A stretch of DNA of 64,000 nt from Seiridium cupressi. Lineage: Eukaryota; Ascomycota; Sordariomycetes; Amphisphaeriales; Sporocadaceae. The position numbers and the translations under genes are program-made. The stretch covers positions 347,262 through 411,261 of the forward strand of contig JARVKI010000033.1 in NCBI GenBank assembly GCA_036674765.1. Direction: 5' to 3'. The notes beneath the pieces were generated by a model. The model saw nothing but the letters and a program-made list of their open reading frames with translations, did not search any database and had not been told where the DNA came from. This document shows, piece by piece, positions 33,430 to 43,925 of the stretch; position 1 is the first letter of the stretch; the number at the start of each line of letters is the position of its first letter.

Positions 33430-34001
33430 CGCTAACCAGTCTATGGCTGAAAGACTGCATCTGTCCGTGATGTAATGGAGGGGGATGATCTAAGAAGGTG
33501 TGAACTTGACACAGGCTAAAGCTAATTCCCGCTGGTCAGACACCCTCCATATACGAAAAGGCGAAGCCAGGAGAATGGCGACTAGGCAGCTCGAGGCAGC
33601 CTCAACCTGCGAATGTGGAAGTGGGAGGTGCCGTGCTTGTCCCACCGCGGCACGCGTCGCACCTGCACCTTTTAGAGGTGCGCTGTCAGGTGATCAGCCA
33701 TTTTCAATTAAACCTTCCAATTCGCTGCACGGGACCATGTATCATGACGGAAATGGCCGTGACTAGAAGGCCAAGTCGACCTTTGTCATTATTTGTTTTT
33801 GAACAATTTGCATGTATTCAGCTTTATCTCAAGATCGCTATCTTGGGCCTTCTTATGCCACCTACAATTGTTCTGGCAAGGCCTCGTACCTTCAGGCTTG
33901 GGTGCTGGCCTTCTAGTTTTAATTCACATCCTGGTTCAAGTTAAGAATGATCATGTTGACGCTTATTTTACACGAAATCCTGGCACCCTTGTACCCAATG
34001 T
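33430..34001. other. Intergenic, no supported gene
   Basis: About 0.57 kb holding the RAD17 promoter at the left and the 3' end of the questin-oxidase-like gene at the right. No coding signal was seen. Confidence 0.5.
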
Positions 34002-35286
34002 TCAGTCAAATGCCCATCCCTGAAAATCATCCACGAACCTAACCGCCGCAGCAAGATATCTGTCATGTACATCACCCCAAGTTCTCGATGCTTCCTTCAT
34101 TGAGCGCACCGCTATAAATCGTCAGCTACCAATTCGATGACCTTTATAGGTTGCCCGACTTACCTTTCACAAAATGAGAATCCGTGTTGAAGGAACCGTT
34201 CAGAGCCTTGTCTTCAACATAATTCCAACCCTTTCCCGGTGTAATACCAGGTGCGATATAAGCAGGGTCAATCTTTGGCCTCAACTCACAAACGTAAACA
34301 GCGATGGCCAGTAGCCACCATTCCCTCACCAAGCTAATGTGGAACTCCTTGGGTATAATAGGTAGGAGGACCCTCACAGCGTGGCTTGTTGTGAGCACAT
34401 GGCAATTGAAGAAGTTGTAGGAGTGAGTTCCCGGAGCCACCGAAGCAACTAGCAGAGCAACCGCGGCTTCTTGCGATTCTTGGAACTGTTTGACTGGATC
34501 CTCGAAAGACCAGGCATTCCAATACTCCAATACTAAATCTTCGTGCTTCTCGAATAGGGGTTCAAGGTTACCCAATGTCGGCTCCTTGAAAATACCATCG
34601 AAACGGCTGTCGTTGGCTATTTTCCGGAACAGCTCAAACGGGGAAGTCGACTGGAACGAAGATGCTTGAGTGTATGCCGGATCGTCCATATACTTGTGGA
34701 GGAAGTTGTACTGCGTCGCCGCCAGGCCCAGAGCTTCCATGGCCACTTCTCGGCTGTCCATCTCATATGCATAACCCAAGTGTATCAGCGGATGGCCGAG
34801 ACCGCCAATAAGACCATTTATCAGTGGCTCTTTTCCTTCGAACATGAATTCCTCGACCACCTTCTTCCACTCATAGTTGTGCGACATGGCCATGGAGTCC
34901 TCGAAGAAGTCAATAAAAGCCCTTTGATATCTCTTGTCGCCCAGAAACTCCCTCCAATCCGATATAGTGACTTCCTGCGGCGAAGACTCCCATGGTTCAA
35001 GTTCCCGAGTCTCCACATCATATATGTGATGCAACTGCTTGTCATCTGCTCCCAGAAGATATGCCGAGGAGAGGATATGGGGCAGATGATTATCGAACTG
35101 GAGGTTATGATAAATAATAGAGTGATTCACGTGGTTCGCCCGAAGCAGGTGCTTCAGCGTCCTTGGGCGCTTCTCTGGAGCCGTCTCCACATTGTGAACC
35201 TCAACAGGTGGAATATCGATGGACTGCTGCCCGCCTCCACCTACGAATCGATTGACAATCGGGATATAAGACAAGACTGAAGCCAT
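34002..35286 (-). CDS. Questin-oxidase-like protein (DUF4243 / PF14027)
   Basis: Family member of the Baeyer-Villiger-type questin oxidase group (GedK-like) known from fungal anthraquinone pathways. Exons (minus) are 35286-34164 and 34111-34002, with a 52-nt phase-1 intron (GTAAGT, GCTGAC branch, TTTATAG). The second exon adds the conserved C-terminus AVRSMKEASRTWGDVHDRYL and RFVDDFQGW, which a single-ORF reading misses. The product is 410 residues. Family stretches include NHVNHSIIYHNLQFDNHLPHIL (His-rich), NGLIGGLGHPLIHLGYAYE and HVLTTSHAVR. No polyketide synthase or other secondary-metabolism gene is nearby, so its substrate here is unknown. It shares a 256-bp divergent promoter with the IPA1-like gene. 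Confidence 0.88.
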
Positions 35287-35542
35287 TTCGAAGGAAACTT
35301 TGAATTGGCGGAACAGTCGGATAGTTGCACTTCACAGCCTCGAAACGTACCACTGAAGGACGCCAAAGCTTGGGATAATTAATGGTAAGTGGGGCAATTA
35401 TGATGCAGATCGGGAGAGCTAGTGCCTACTGAGGCCTAGTTCACTGGTGCAACGCTGTCGGTCAACCTCTGCAACTGCCTGCCAGCCGAATCCAATCACA
35501 ATCCTTCTCTTGGGCAAACATCCACAACCTGCGCCTCTTGAA
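35287..35542. promoter_or_regulatory. Divergent promoter: questin-oxidase-like / IPA1-like
   Basis: 256 bp between two start codons pointing away from each other, so both core promoters must lie here. No specific factor site was recognised. Confidence 0.5.
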
Positions 35543-37185
35543 ATGTCAGCACATGCGAGCATATTGATATACGCCGAGCTTCTCTCAAACATCCGGCAGA
35601 TATCGGTAGGATGTTCGCTCCCCTCAGCGTGCTCATCGAGTACCGAGGCAAGTATCTCACCAGATGGTCAGAGGCTAACCATCCGGCACGAGGATGAGGA
35701 ACTTTACCTACAGCTCCCAGGAACGGTGACGGCGTCTCCAGCTCTGCCTATCCCAAAGATCGACTCGCGCAGTCTGTCATGGAGACTACCTCTCGCGCCA
35801 GGAGCTACACACAATTTCTCCGCGCAGCCAGAGTCGCAAGCAGTCCCCTGGTCAGCCTCTGACCTTGCGCCAGGGTGCAGTGTGAAGTGTAGGAAATGCG
35901 AGAACCCAATCATCTCGGAAGACACCATCACGGTATGGAAGGATCTTCCGAGCGAGAACTGGGCGGAGATGATGGAGTTCTGGCACTGCCATAAACCAGA
36001 TACTCACGACCACGATCATGACCACGCTGGGGACGAACAGCACCTAGCGGGTCGAGGTTATGGAGCGAACTCGCGTATTTCTGGACAAGCAGGCACAGGA
36101 TTTGTTGATTTAACGTCGTTCTTGTTCTTCGAGAAAGACTGCACAAATCTTACGGTAAGCATCTCTCATCACCCTTTTTTCTCTTTTCAGGTCATCACTG
36201 CAATAGATGCTGTGGGTATATAGAAGGTGGCCAAGCCAGCGGCTTTTCGCATACATTCAGTGGCGTGGTCACCGATACTCATACCCTAGATTGAACTCAA
36301 GATATACTGTTCTTTTCCGATGGCCCCTGGTTGCAGAACCCTGGCCCTCAAAAGTCATGGGTTCAGCTTCCAGGACGCCTGGAAATTCGACCTTAGCCTC
36401 TGCAATCCACCAAGACTTTTTGGATGTGGAAGTGTTGGGATTTAGCAGAGGCACATTTACATAGCAAGACGTAATCAGCATTTGTACTTAGAAATTCCAT
36501 ATTGTAGTTAGATACAAACATTTCCATCATTGCCTCTCCTTAACATGTCCCTGGCCATGGTATGTCCACATATACTGACTGAAGACTCCTGTAGAAAGCT
36601 GTTACCACTGCCGCCCCTGAGACGCAGCCCGCCGGCTCGACAAATCAGGGCTCCCCAGTCAATTGCTCTAGCTGCACCACCGAAATAGGAGTCCTTCACG
36701 ATGAAAGAGCATCTGTCACACTCTACAAATGGCAACTCACTATCTCATCGCTGACCCCTGAACCTCGCCCTCAAGCCCAGCCCAGCCTGGCAAACTGCGT
36801 GGCTTCCATGCTCACATCGACGCTCTCGCGTTCCGGCTGCTCTAAATCCATCATCCTACCCTTGAATGAGGTTTCTTCCGCCTCGCCATTGGCAGAGTCT
36901 CTGCTGCACATATGGTTGTTCAATAGAAACATCTCCTTCACCTCATCAGCTTTGGCGGACGAAAGCGCAGTTCCTGCGGTCAAGGTCCTATATCGGTTCG
37001 TCAGCAGAGAGGAAGCGGACCGATTGAGCGAGTCCATCACGTCGGATGTTCAGGATATCACATTGCCAAGCCCAGCAGTAGATGGTGTCAGACAGCTGCT
37101 GGGAGTGAGTAATGAGTGGCTGCCCGAGGGAGATAGGAGGTTCAAGGAGTGGACTGTTGGGTTGCTGGAGAAATGGAAGGCCTAA
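35543..37185 (+). CDS. IPA1: E3 ubiquitin ligase-like protein, UBE3D/Ipa1 family (HECT-like E2-binding)
   Basis: Family PF09814. The yeast member Ipa1 is needed for mRNA 3'-end processing, and human UBE3D binds E2 enzymes. Exon 1 is 35543-36154 and exon 2 36595-37185. The intervening 440-nt phase-0 intron (GTAAGC, CTGAC branch, CTGTAG) is far longer than the others here. The product is 400 residues. Exon 1 carries the Cys pair (CRKC) and the hallmark WKDLPSENWAEMMEFWHCHKP, then the His/Asp run HDHDHDHAGD. Exon 2 gives a second Cys pair (NCSSC), EIGVLHDE, VTLYKWQL, then HIWLFN, VKVLYRFV and the final WLPEGDRRFKEWTVGLLEKWKA, all in family order. The ATG at 35543 starts a family-like N-terminus. 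An alternative acceptor at 36193 gives an early stop. Confidence 0.88.
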
Positions 37186-37531
37186 TATGATAATTGAGGC
37201 AATCAACACTAGATATCAGCTCCCACAATGATCACAAAGTCGACGATGCTGGGACATGACCACATTCAAGCAGCATGTGGCACGAGTCGAGAAATTTATG
37301 AAGGTTCTTTTTTGACTAATGCACAGGTGTTATTCACACGGATTTGGTTGACAAAGGGAAACTCGGTCTCTGCTTCGCTTCGCGGGAGTATCTCTCTGTA
37401 ACCACTAAATTCCACTGTCTATCGAGCCCCGGAGACACAACAAGCCGTCTATTGAGCCTTGGAAGAGACAATTTCTGAAGAAATTCAAAATTAGCACATA
37501 ACCTCGAACGCTACGCGGTTGTCTTGCGCGT
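37186..37531. other. Convergent 3' region between IPA1-like gene and ATP4
   Basis: 346 bp between two stop codons, presumably shared by both 3' UTRs. Nothing else was seen. Confidence 0.5.
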
Positions 37532-38333
37532 TTAATCATAATAGTAAGACTCACTCTCGACATCAGCAATGCTCTGCTGCAAGATCTGCTGCAGAATTTT
37601 GGGGTTCTCCAACTCCTTCGTGACCTTGGCAATGATGTTCTCGGCCAACTCCTTCTGTTGGCGCTGCTTGACCTGACCCTCGTAGCGGACCCAGCTGTCG
37701 AGGACGGACTTGGCCTCGGCGGCCAGCGACGTGGACTGCTCAAGTTCGTAGGCCTTGGCCTCGAGTTCAGCGGTCTCCTTGGAGACAGCGAAGAGGGCCT
37801 TGGTGGTCTCGACAACACCACCCATCTGCTCAACGTTGCCAATGCGGTCCTTGACGGCTTGGGTGTGGTCCTCACGCGCGGCGTTCAGGATTCCCCTGAT
37901 CTTGTTGTTCTGAGCATCGGCCCACTCGCTGTACATGGGGCCTCCGTACTTGATGAGGGCGCCCCAGACGGACAGAAGACAGAAGGCGACGACGGTCTCC
38001 TCGTTCACAATGTAGTACTCGTTGCTGATGGCGTATGCGGACAGACCAGCGGCGGAAGACAGAATGGCGGTCTTGGAGACGAGGGAGCTGCCGGGGAGGG
38101 AGTCGAGGATGCTCTGTGCCTTGGACTTGGGGTCGGCCTTCTCGGGGACGTTGGAGGCATGGCGCTGAGCGCTGATCGAGGCAATGGCCGGGACAGTTCG
38201 CTGGGAGAGGGCCGGTCGGAGGCGGGCAGCCCCTGGGAGGATTGTAAGCTCTGCGCGGGCCAATTGGGAGGCAATCGCGCCGTTCAACATGCGTGTACTT
38301 ACCGGCAGCACTTCTTGCCAAGCGGGAAGCCAT
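37532..38333 (-). CDS. ATP4: Mitochondrial ATP synthase subunit 4 (b subunit)
   Basis: Peripheral-stalk subunit of the F1Fo ATP synthase in the inner mitochondrial membrane. Exon 1 (minus 38333-38303) codes only MASRLARSAA plus one base. A 70-nt intron (GTAAGT...CCCAG) follows, then exon 2 (38232-37532). The join gives MASRLARSAAGAARLRPALSQ, a basic presequence, and 243 residues in all, the usual size. After the presequence come QRHAS and a long hydrophobic hairpin (AILSSAAGLSAYAISNEYYIVNEETVVAFCLLSVWGALI) with family motifs, then KYGGPMYSEWADAQ and a helical soluble part rich in Glu, Lys and Gln ending ADVESESYYYD. A start within exon 2 would lack the presequence. Confidence 0.95.
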
Positions 38334-38942
38334 TGTGAGATGAGTGGTGATGGGGATTTGCGGATTGCGAGATTGTCGTAGCTCGGAACTGAGGTTATTT
38401 TCGTTGCGGGTCCTGGTATCCAAGGCTTTGGGAGTTCGGCTGCTCGGCGCTACCAATTTTCCCGCTTCTGTCATTGCCAGATGCCTGCCAGATGGCGGTC
38501 CGGGTTCTCTCGGAGCAAGATCAGCACCAAAGTACGTAGTCTAACTAGTACAACCTTCATGGATTCTATCATTAGGAGGAGGAAAAAAAGGAAAAAAAGG
38601 CCATTATGCAAACATCTAAAACTAAAGACTTGATAGGTCTATACATAAGACACAAACAGCCAAGCCTGTTGTGCAGGTCTGCCAATGTACTCTGGTGGGC
38701 TCAGAAGGTAAGACGGATCAACAGTGACCACAACTTGTAGATGCATTCATTCACTTCAAAATGGGACAGAGCTCTTCGTAATGTTCTCTATTAACTTCTT
38801 ATACTCTGTTTGTGTTTATTCTACAAGGTATTTCCCTCAAAACTGAACAACGCCGGAACGCCTGGGTATCGAGTTTGGCGGCCAGTTCTACCAACCGAAA
38901 GGCAATGCGACGTATGAGAATACAGACCTAGAACATCAGTGT
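38334..38942. other. Intergenic, ATP4 promoter and 3' region of CCCH gene
   Basis: About 0.6 kb with short A-rich runs at 38580-38600. No coding signal was recognised. Confidence 0.5.
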
Positions 38943-40333
38943 TTAGAACCGGATGTAGTCCTTGTCAAAATCCAGTTCATCGACATCATCGTGTCCAATG
39001 AACTCTTCCACTTCATCAGAGTCTATATCATCAGGAGCGGCGCCTTCGTCCTCATCGCTGGACAGGTCCGCCATGTCCTCGTCATTGTTGTTGCCAGCTT
39101 TGCTGCGGAGTACGCTTGCTCTTTCTCGGTGGAGGAGCTTACAGCCCTTGGTCTTACAGATGCCAGTATTGCTGAAATCAGGGCACTCGAACACGTGGCG
39201 ATCAGGGCATTTGGCTCCTCGCTCGCAATAGCCGTTGAAGCCGAAATCACGGCAAACTGGATCAGTCTGTGAGTGTTCAGCATGAACGTAAGGACAGGAG
39301 TCATTATGGCATTTGCCGTTGGCAAAATGCATACAGAGGGGCGTTCGCTCCTCTGTGGTTTCGTGCACTAGGTCACAGGCATCGCCGTTGGGGCAGTCGC
39401 TCTTGAACAGCCAGTCACGACATATAGCCACTTTGGCAGGATCGTGCACGAATCGACAATTGGGGCCTTTGATACATGAACCTGTATGAGCAGTTAGTTT
39501 CTGCTAGGGGATTTCCTTACCATGCCAGAATATCGCATGATCTGGCGGCTTCGTAATAAATCGCTTTTGGGGGAGAAGACAATACCGGTCCATGAGAAGG
39601 TCTTGCATGGTATGTTGATCTTCTTGATTCCACCTGCCATTCTGCTGGGTATTAGCATCGATTTGTACTTGAGGGAAGACACATACCGCTGTGCTTTGGC
39701 GATTCCATGCCTGACTAGGTTTCCGTTCTTAGTTCGATAGAACTTAACACCACCAATCAACGTGATTCTAGGGGTCGCGGACGGTGGGTTATTGTCATCG
39801 GGAGCGCGGACAAGCTTGCTGCCTTGCTTGGTGATCTGGAAGCGTATGCCTTCGACGGTGATCTCGTATCGTGAAGCCGGTGTAGAAGGGGAAGTAGGCG
39901 CAGCGCTACTAGCGTACTGCTGGACGTAATTCAGAAAACGATTCTTTTCCGCCTGCTCTTTCCGCAGACGCTTCTGGCGCTGAGTCTCCTCGATGGCGGA
40001 AGCTCGAGCTTGTGAATCCTTCTCGAAAACAGAGCTGTTGATGAGCTGCAGGTGTCGATCGGTTCGACTGACCCAAGATCCGGATCCAGCAGCATTCGAA
40101 TTTGCGGTCGCGTCACGGTGCTGACCATTTTGCCCGTTCAAAACCAGGGTCTTGTTGCGGTACGTCGGCGCCTGGCCACGAGATCCACGATAACCACCGC
40201 CACGATGGTACGGGGCAGCGCGAAAGGTGCCTCTGGAGTGGGAAGGAGCAGTTTGTTGCGCCTTGTGCTTGGATATCCGGCCTTCCAACCGGTTAATCTG
40301 CGCAAGAAGTTCTTGCTCTTCACCCGTTGACAT
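38943..40333 (-). CDS. CCCH zinc-finger RNA-binding protein (ZC3H3/Red5-like)
   Basis: Three exons (minus): 40333-39687, 39641-39586 (or from 39644) and 39481-38943. Intron 1 is 42 or 45 nt (GTATGT, GCTAAT) with a CAGCAG tandem acceptor. Intron 2 is 104 nt (GTATTG...ATACAG). The product is about 413 residues. The N-terminal half is basic with RGG-like stretches (RGGGYRGSRG). The C-terminal half has five CCCH fingers: three with C-x8-C-x5-C-x3-H spacing (CKTFSWTGSCIKGPNCRFVH, CRDWLFKSDC..., CRDFGFNGYC...), one C-x7-C-x4-C-x3-H (CMHFANGKC...) and one C-x8-C-x4-C-x3-H (CPDFSNTGIC...). The first finger is rebuilt only by splicing intron 2. The tail is very acidic. Five clustered fingers fit ZC3H3/Red5, which acts in nuclear RNA decay and polyadenylation. 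Confidence 0.9.
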
Positions 40334-41681
40334 GGTGTCGCTGATCTCTTGGTTTTGGTTGATGATGGTTGCGCGGTGGTGGGCAGAGTCAGGAGGGGAG
40401 TAGTAGGGAATGCGGTGATGAAGTGTGCCTGGTGGCAAATAGGAAACCACACCCACGAGCTGATAGTAGGCTGTGTGGAAGAATGTGCAATAATATGGAC
40501 TTTGAGGTTTGGGCCAAAAACCAAGGAAGATTGTATGTTTGCTGCGGTGCAGGTTCTGACAAGTATCGAAGTTTAGAGGTCGCAAATGCTAAATCGTGGA
40601 GTTCACCGCCTGCGGGCTGGTGGAGATACCGGTATCAGGCAGGGAGGCAAAATACCCGAATGCTGTAGGGCAAGGGTGCTTCTTAGCACATTGCTGGGAG
40701 TGAACTTGCCTTTGTCAGCTTTCTTGGTTACCTATTACCACGAGATGCAAGCTTTGTGCTTCAATTGTTTGGTTAAAGAAATACGGACTTGGGTTGCTCG
40801 TTGAGAAGCGCCCGTTCCGCAAAGAGGGAGAGGGAGTATGTTGGCCAGAGCAGAATCCTTGATATTCATCACAGCAGTCACCTATGCCATTGAGTAGCTT
40901 GTAGCTAACACGATTCGCCATCATACGCGCCACAAAATATACTGATTCCACCACCATTAATGACGGATCCTATGATTGCATGCATTCCTATCATTTCATA
41001 GCTATTCGCATTGTCGCGCCTTTTCTCTGATCCTGTAGCTGGATACTATTTGTACATGGCATTCGTGCCGCTCGCTCACATGTGTCGTCATTGGTCAATG
41101 TCGCATTAGAGGGGAGACGCAACAGTTCTGACAGTGCTCCCTATCGTATCGAGACAACGAAGCTCCTCCGGTACTTAGGTCAATAAAGTACCAGGCGTTC
41201 GCTGTAATGACTCTCTCTTCCACCTGCGAAGACAATTGCCTTCCTGCTCCTGAACAGTACATGGAAAACCCCACAACAATATGCTACTCAATTCACAATA
41301 CGCGCCGGGTTGCGCATGTATAGACGTTGCTGGGTTGGCTGATGGCAACCCAGCACTGCACTGCGTCACGGAGGGCTGAGGGGCTCAGCCACACAAGACC
41401 CCTCCAAAAAGCCAGGGGCTGTTGGACGACGGCGCGCGGGAAGTACGAGCTGAACTGAGTCGAGTCGGAAGGATCATGGCCATGGCCATAGACTATTCAC
41501 ATAACATGCCAAAGGACCGGCGCCCAAGCCTTTTCCGCACTGGCATTCCTGCCTCTTCTTTGTATATACGCAGCTTGAACCCTGATTAGCGCACGCGAGC
41601 CTACGAACTACCTAATCTCCATTGTATAGACTACATGTATCCTTTCTGCCCAAAGTACACTCAGCATTGACTTCGGCCAAA
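40334..41681. other. Intergenic, about 1.35 kb, divergent upstream regions
   Basis: Separates two divergent genes (the CCCH protein on the minus strand, the Sel1 protein on the plus strand). No supported ORF. A GTATATACG-like TATA region lies about 120 bp before 41682. Confidence 0.5.
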
Positions 41682-43925
41682 ATGGGTCTCCGCGACATGC
41701 TCAAGAAGAAGGATCGGCTGGGAGAAGAGTATTCAGCCGATCAGCATGCGACTGTCAACAAGCTCGCCGCCCCCGAGTTCACTTTCATTCGCTCCGACAC
41801 GCATACGCAGGAGGTCATATACCCACCGACGAGCCCTGATGGCGCAAATGACGAGCGAGATGCCTACCTGACCGCCAAGGACAGCAACAAGCCGCATCGC
41901 AGCCTCGATGTTTTTCATAGGAGTAGATCTAGGGGCAACAGCCTTTCCTCGGTGAAGAGCGACAATGCGAAGAAGGAAACCCCGGTGCGACGCCTGAGCC
42001 ACCGCCTCCATCTGTCCAGGACACCGAGTACATCGGAATATGTGCCTGAGAACCTGCCCCAGATTAGGATAGGTGACGGCACCGCAGATAAAGACACGAA
42101 CGAGCGGGAATGGGAGAGCAGAGCGACCATCCTGGCCCAGCGCAACGAGCAAGCGCGTACTCGATCCGCGTCCATTACGCCGTCACCGAGCAGGGAGAAG
42201 GTTGACCCGTTCGACATGCAAGCGGTCAGTAACAGCTTGCAAAGGCACAAACACTCGGACGGGGTGGTTTCGAGCAAGGCTATAGATGATAACATCCAAG
42301 AGGCGATTAGATTACATGAGGAAGGGCAGCTGGAACAGTCGACGCAGATGTTTGGGAGACTGGCGGATCCCAATGGCGCAAACAATCCACTAAGCCAGGT
42401 TCTTTATGGACTCGCCTTGAGGTAAGTCGCTCAAAGGATCCTCAAGCCATCGGTATTCGTGAAGGGGGGGGGGGGTCATGCTACGAATACCACGTTCCTA
42501 CGCTAGCTTCAAGTCGTATCAAACTTGTTGATCGGGCATAATTTCATGGGGCAAGACAACAGACAGGGGCTGATTGATATTTACGTCTAGGCATGGCTGG
42601 GGATGCGAGCCAGATGTGGCCACGGCTGTCACGTATCTCTCGGTAGCAGCATCCAACGCGGCCGAAGTAGAGAACATGGCGCTCAAGGCTGGGCTGAAGA
42701 AAGGGGGCGCTGCCAAAGGCGAGCTCGTTCTGGCAATATTCGAACTGGCGAATTGCTTCCGCCATGGTTGGGGAGTTCCGAAGGATTCTGTCGCTGCGAA
42801 GAATGTGCGTGTTCCCACGCGATGCCCATCACGTCCCTCCACATCCTTCGCAGGATGATGCCGACATCGATACCTAGTTGGTCATTGACTAACCTTCCAG
42901 CAGTACTATGAGACTGCTGCCAATCTTGGTGACACCGGTGAGTGGCTTGGCTGGACACGGCGTATTGCCCGGTCATAAATGACCATGTGCTGATTCTACC
43001 TGGCTCAGACGCTATGAACGAAGTCGCTTGGTGCTATCTTGAAGGCTTTGGATGCAAGAAAGACAAGGTATGTTAGGCAGTAATCTTCCCGACTCGTCAT
43101 ATATCACTTCCCAAGACCCAAGCCACCCGATCAAGGTTTCAGACGTCAAGGCTTCAGACTGAAGCCATGATCATGATCTGATCACAAGCCGCCTTACCTC
43201 GTCATGGTGGCTGTCCGAAATGCTTGTATCATTCAAGCACGAAGCTCGCCCTGGATTAGCTCAAACGTCAGCGCCTTGGGCAGCAATGAGGCTCATGGTC
43301 GGCAAACGAATCAAACCCTTCAATTGATGGCATCTCCTACCACGAGCCTGACAACCGCATGAGGCTAACTCCATGACTTCACTAGTTCTTGTCGGCAAAA
43401 TACTATCGGCTGGCTGAACAGGCCGGCAACAAGACATTGGGAAACACATGGTTGGTCAAGTCTATTTCACTATAACTTCCCTTTCTCAAACCTCCGTCCC
43501 TTCCCCGGCCGCATGGCTACCAAGGCGCAGCTGCAGGCCGCTTGTGGCAGATGGAAGCCGGGCAAGCGTTCTATAGGCTATCCTTCGTCCGGGTGAATTG
43601 TTCCACCTTCGCCTCGTTTCTGCGGTCCCGACTTCAGGCCTCGTCTATCTTACCCCAGGTCACAAAACGGTCTCCAGCGGTAACCGAAACGGTTCGTACC
43701 TTGGGGGCCAAATAAGACGGCTTGAACGTCGGAGAAGGGCTGTAACCCCTTGTCATACCTGAGAGTTCTGTCCCTCACTGCCACCACTGGTGCGCTACCT
43801 ACCATTCAATTCAACTGCTCCCCATCATGTCACGCCCGGCTTCCCGCAAGCGACGATACTGACCAAGGCATGCGCATAGGATCTGGAAGGAAAAGTACAA
43901 CCCAGACAAGGCCGGCAAGAAATAG
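41682..43925 (+). CDS. nif1: Sel1-repeat protein, cell-cycle inhibitor Nif1-like
   Basis: Six exons: 41682-42421, 42591-42804, 42901-42937, 43009-43067, 43386-43450 and 43880-43925, giving 386 residues. The introns are 169, 96, 71, 318, and 429 nt; the first contains a 12-nt G run. The start MGLRDMLKKKDR is typical of fungal Nif1 proteins. Residues 1-225 are Ser/Arg-rich and disordered, with phosphorylation-like sites. From about 225, Sel1 repeats appear (AIRLHEEGQLEQSTQMFGRLAD; GWGCEPDVATAVTYLSVAA; GWGVPKDSVAAKN; YYETAANLGDTDAMNEVAWCYLEGFGCKKDKFLSAKYYRLAEQAGN). The end NTWIWKEKYNPDKAGKK closes the family. In fission yeast Nif1 restrains mitosis through Nim1. The exon 3 acceptor is a CAGCAG pair. 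The last donor is a weak GTTGGT. The tiny late exons are supported by repeat continuity. Confidence 0.83.

Noticed and set aside
34666..35280. 204-codon plus-strand ORF
   Set aside because: Antisense to the questin-oxidase-like gene.
36193..36290. Alternative second exon of the IPA1-like gene after TTTTCAG
   Set aside because: From a phase-0 donor it reaches a stop after about ten codons and loses the conserved C-terminus; the 36595 acceptor keeps the family order.
37658..38338. 226-codon plus-strand ORF
   Set aside because: Antisense to ATP4; Gly/Leu/Val-rich mirror of the coding frame.
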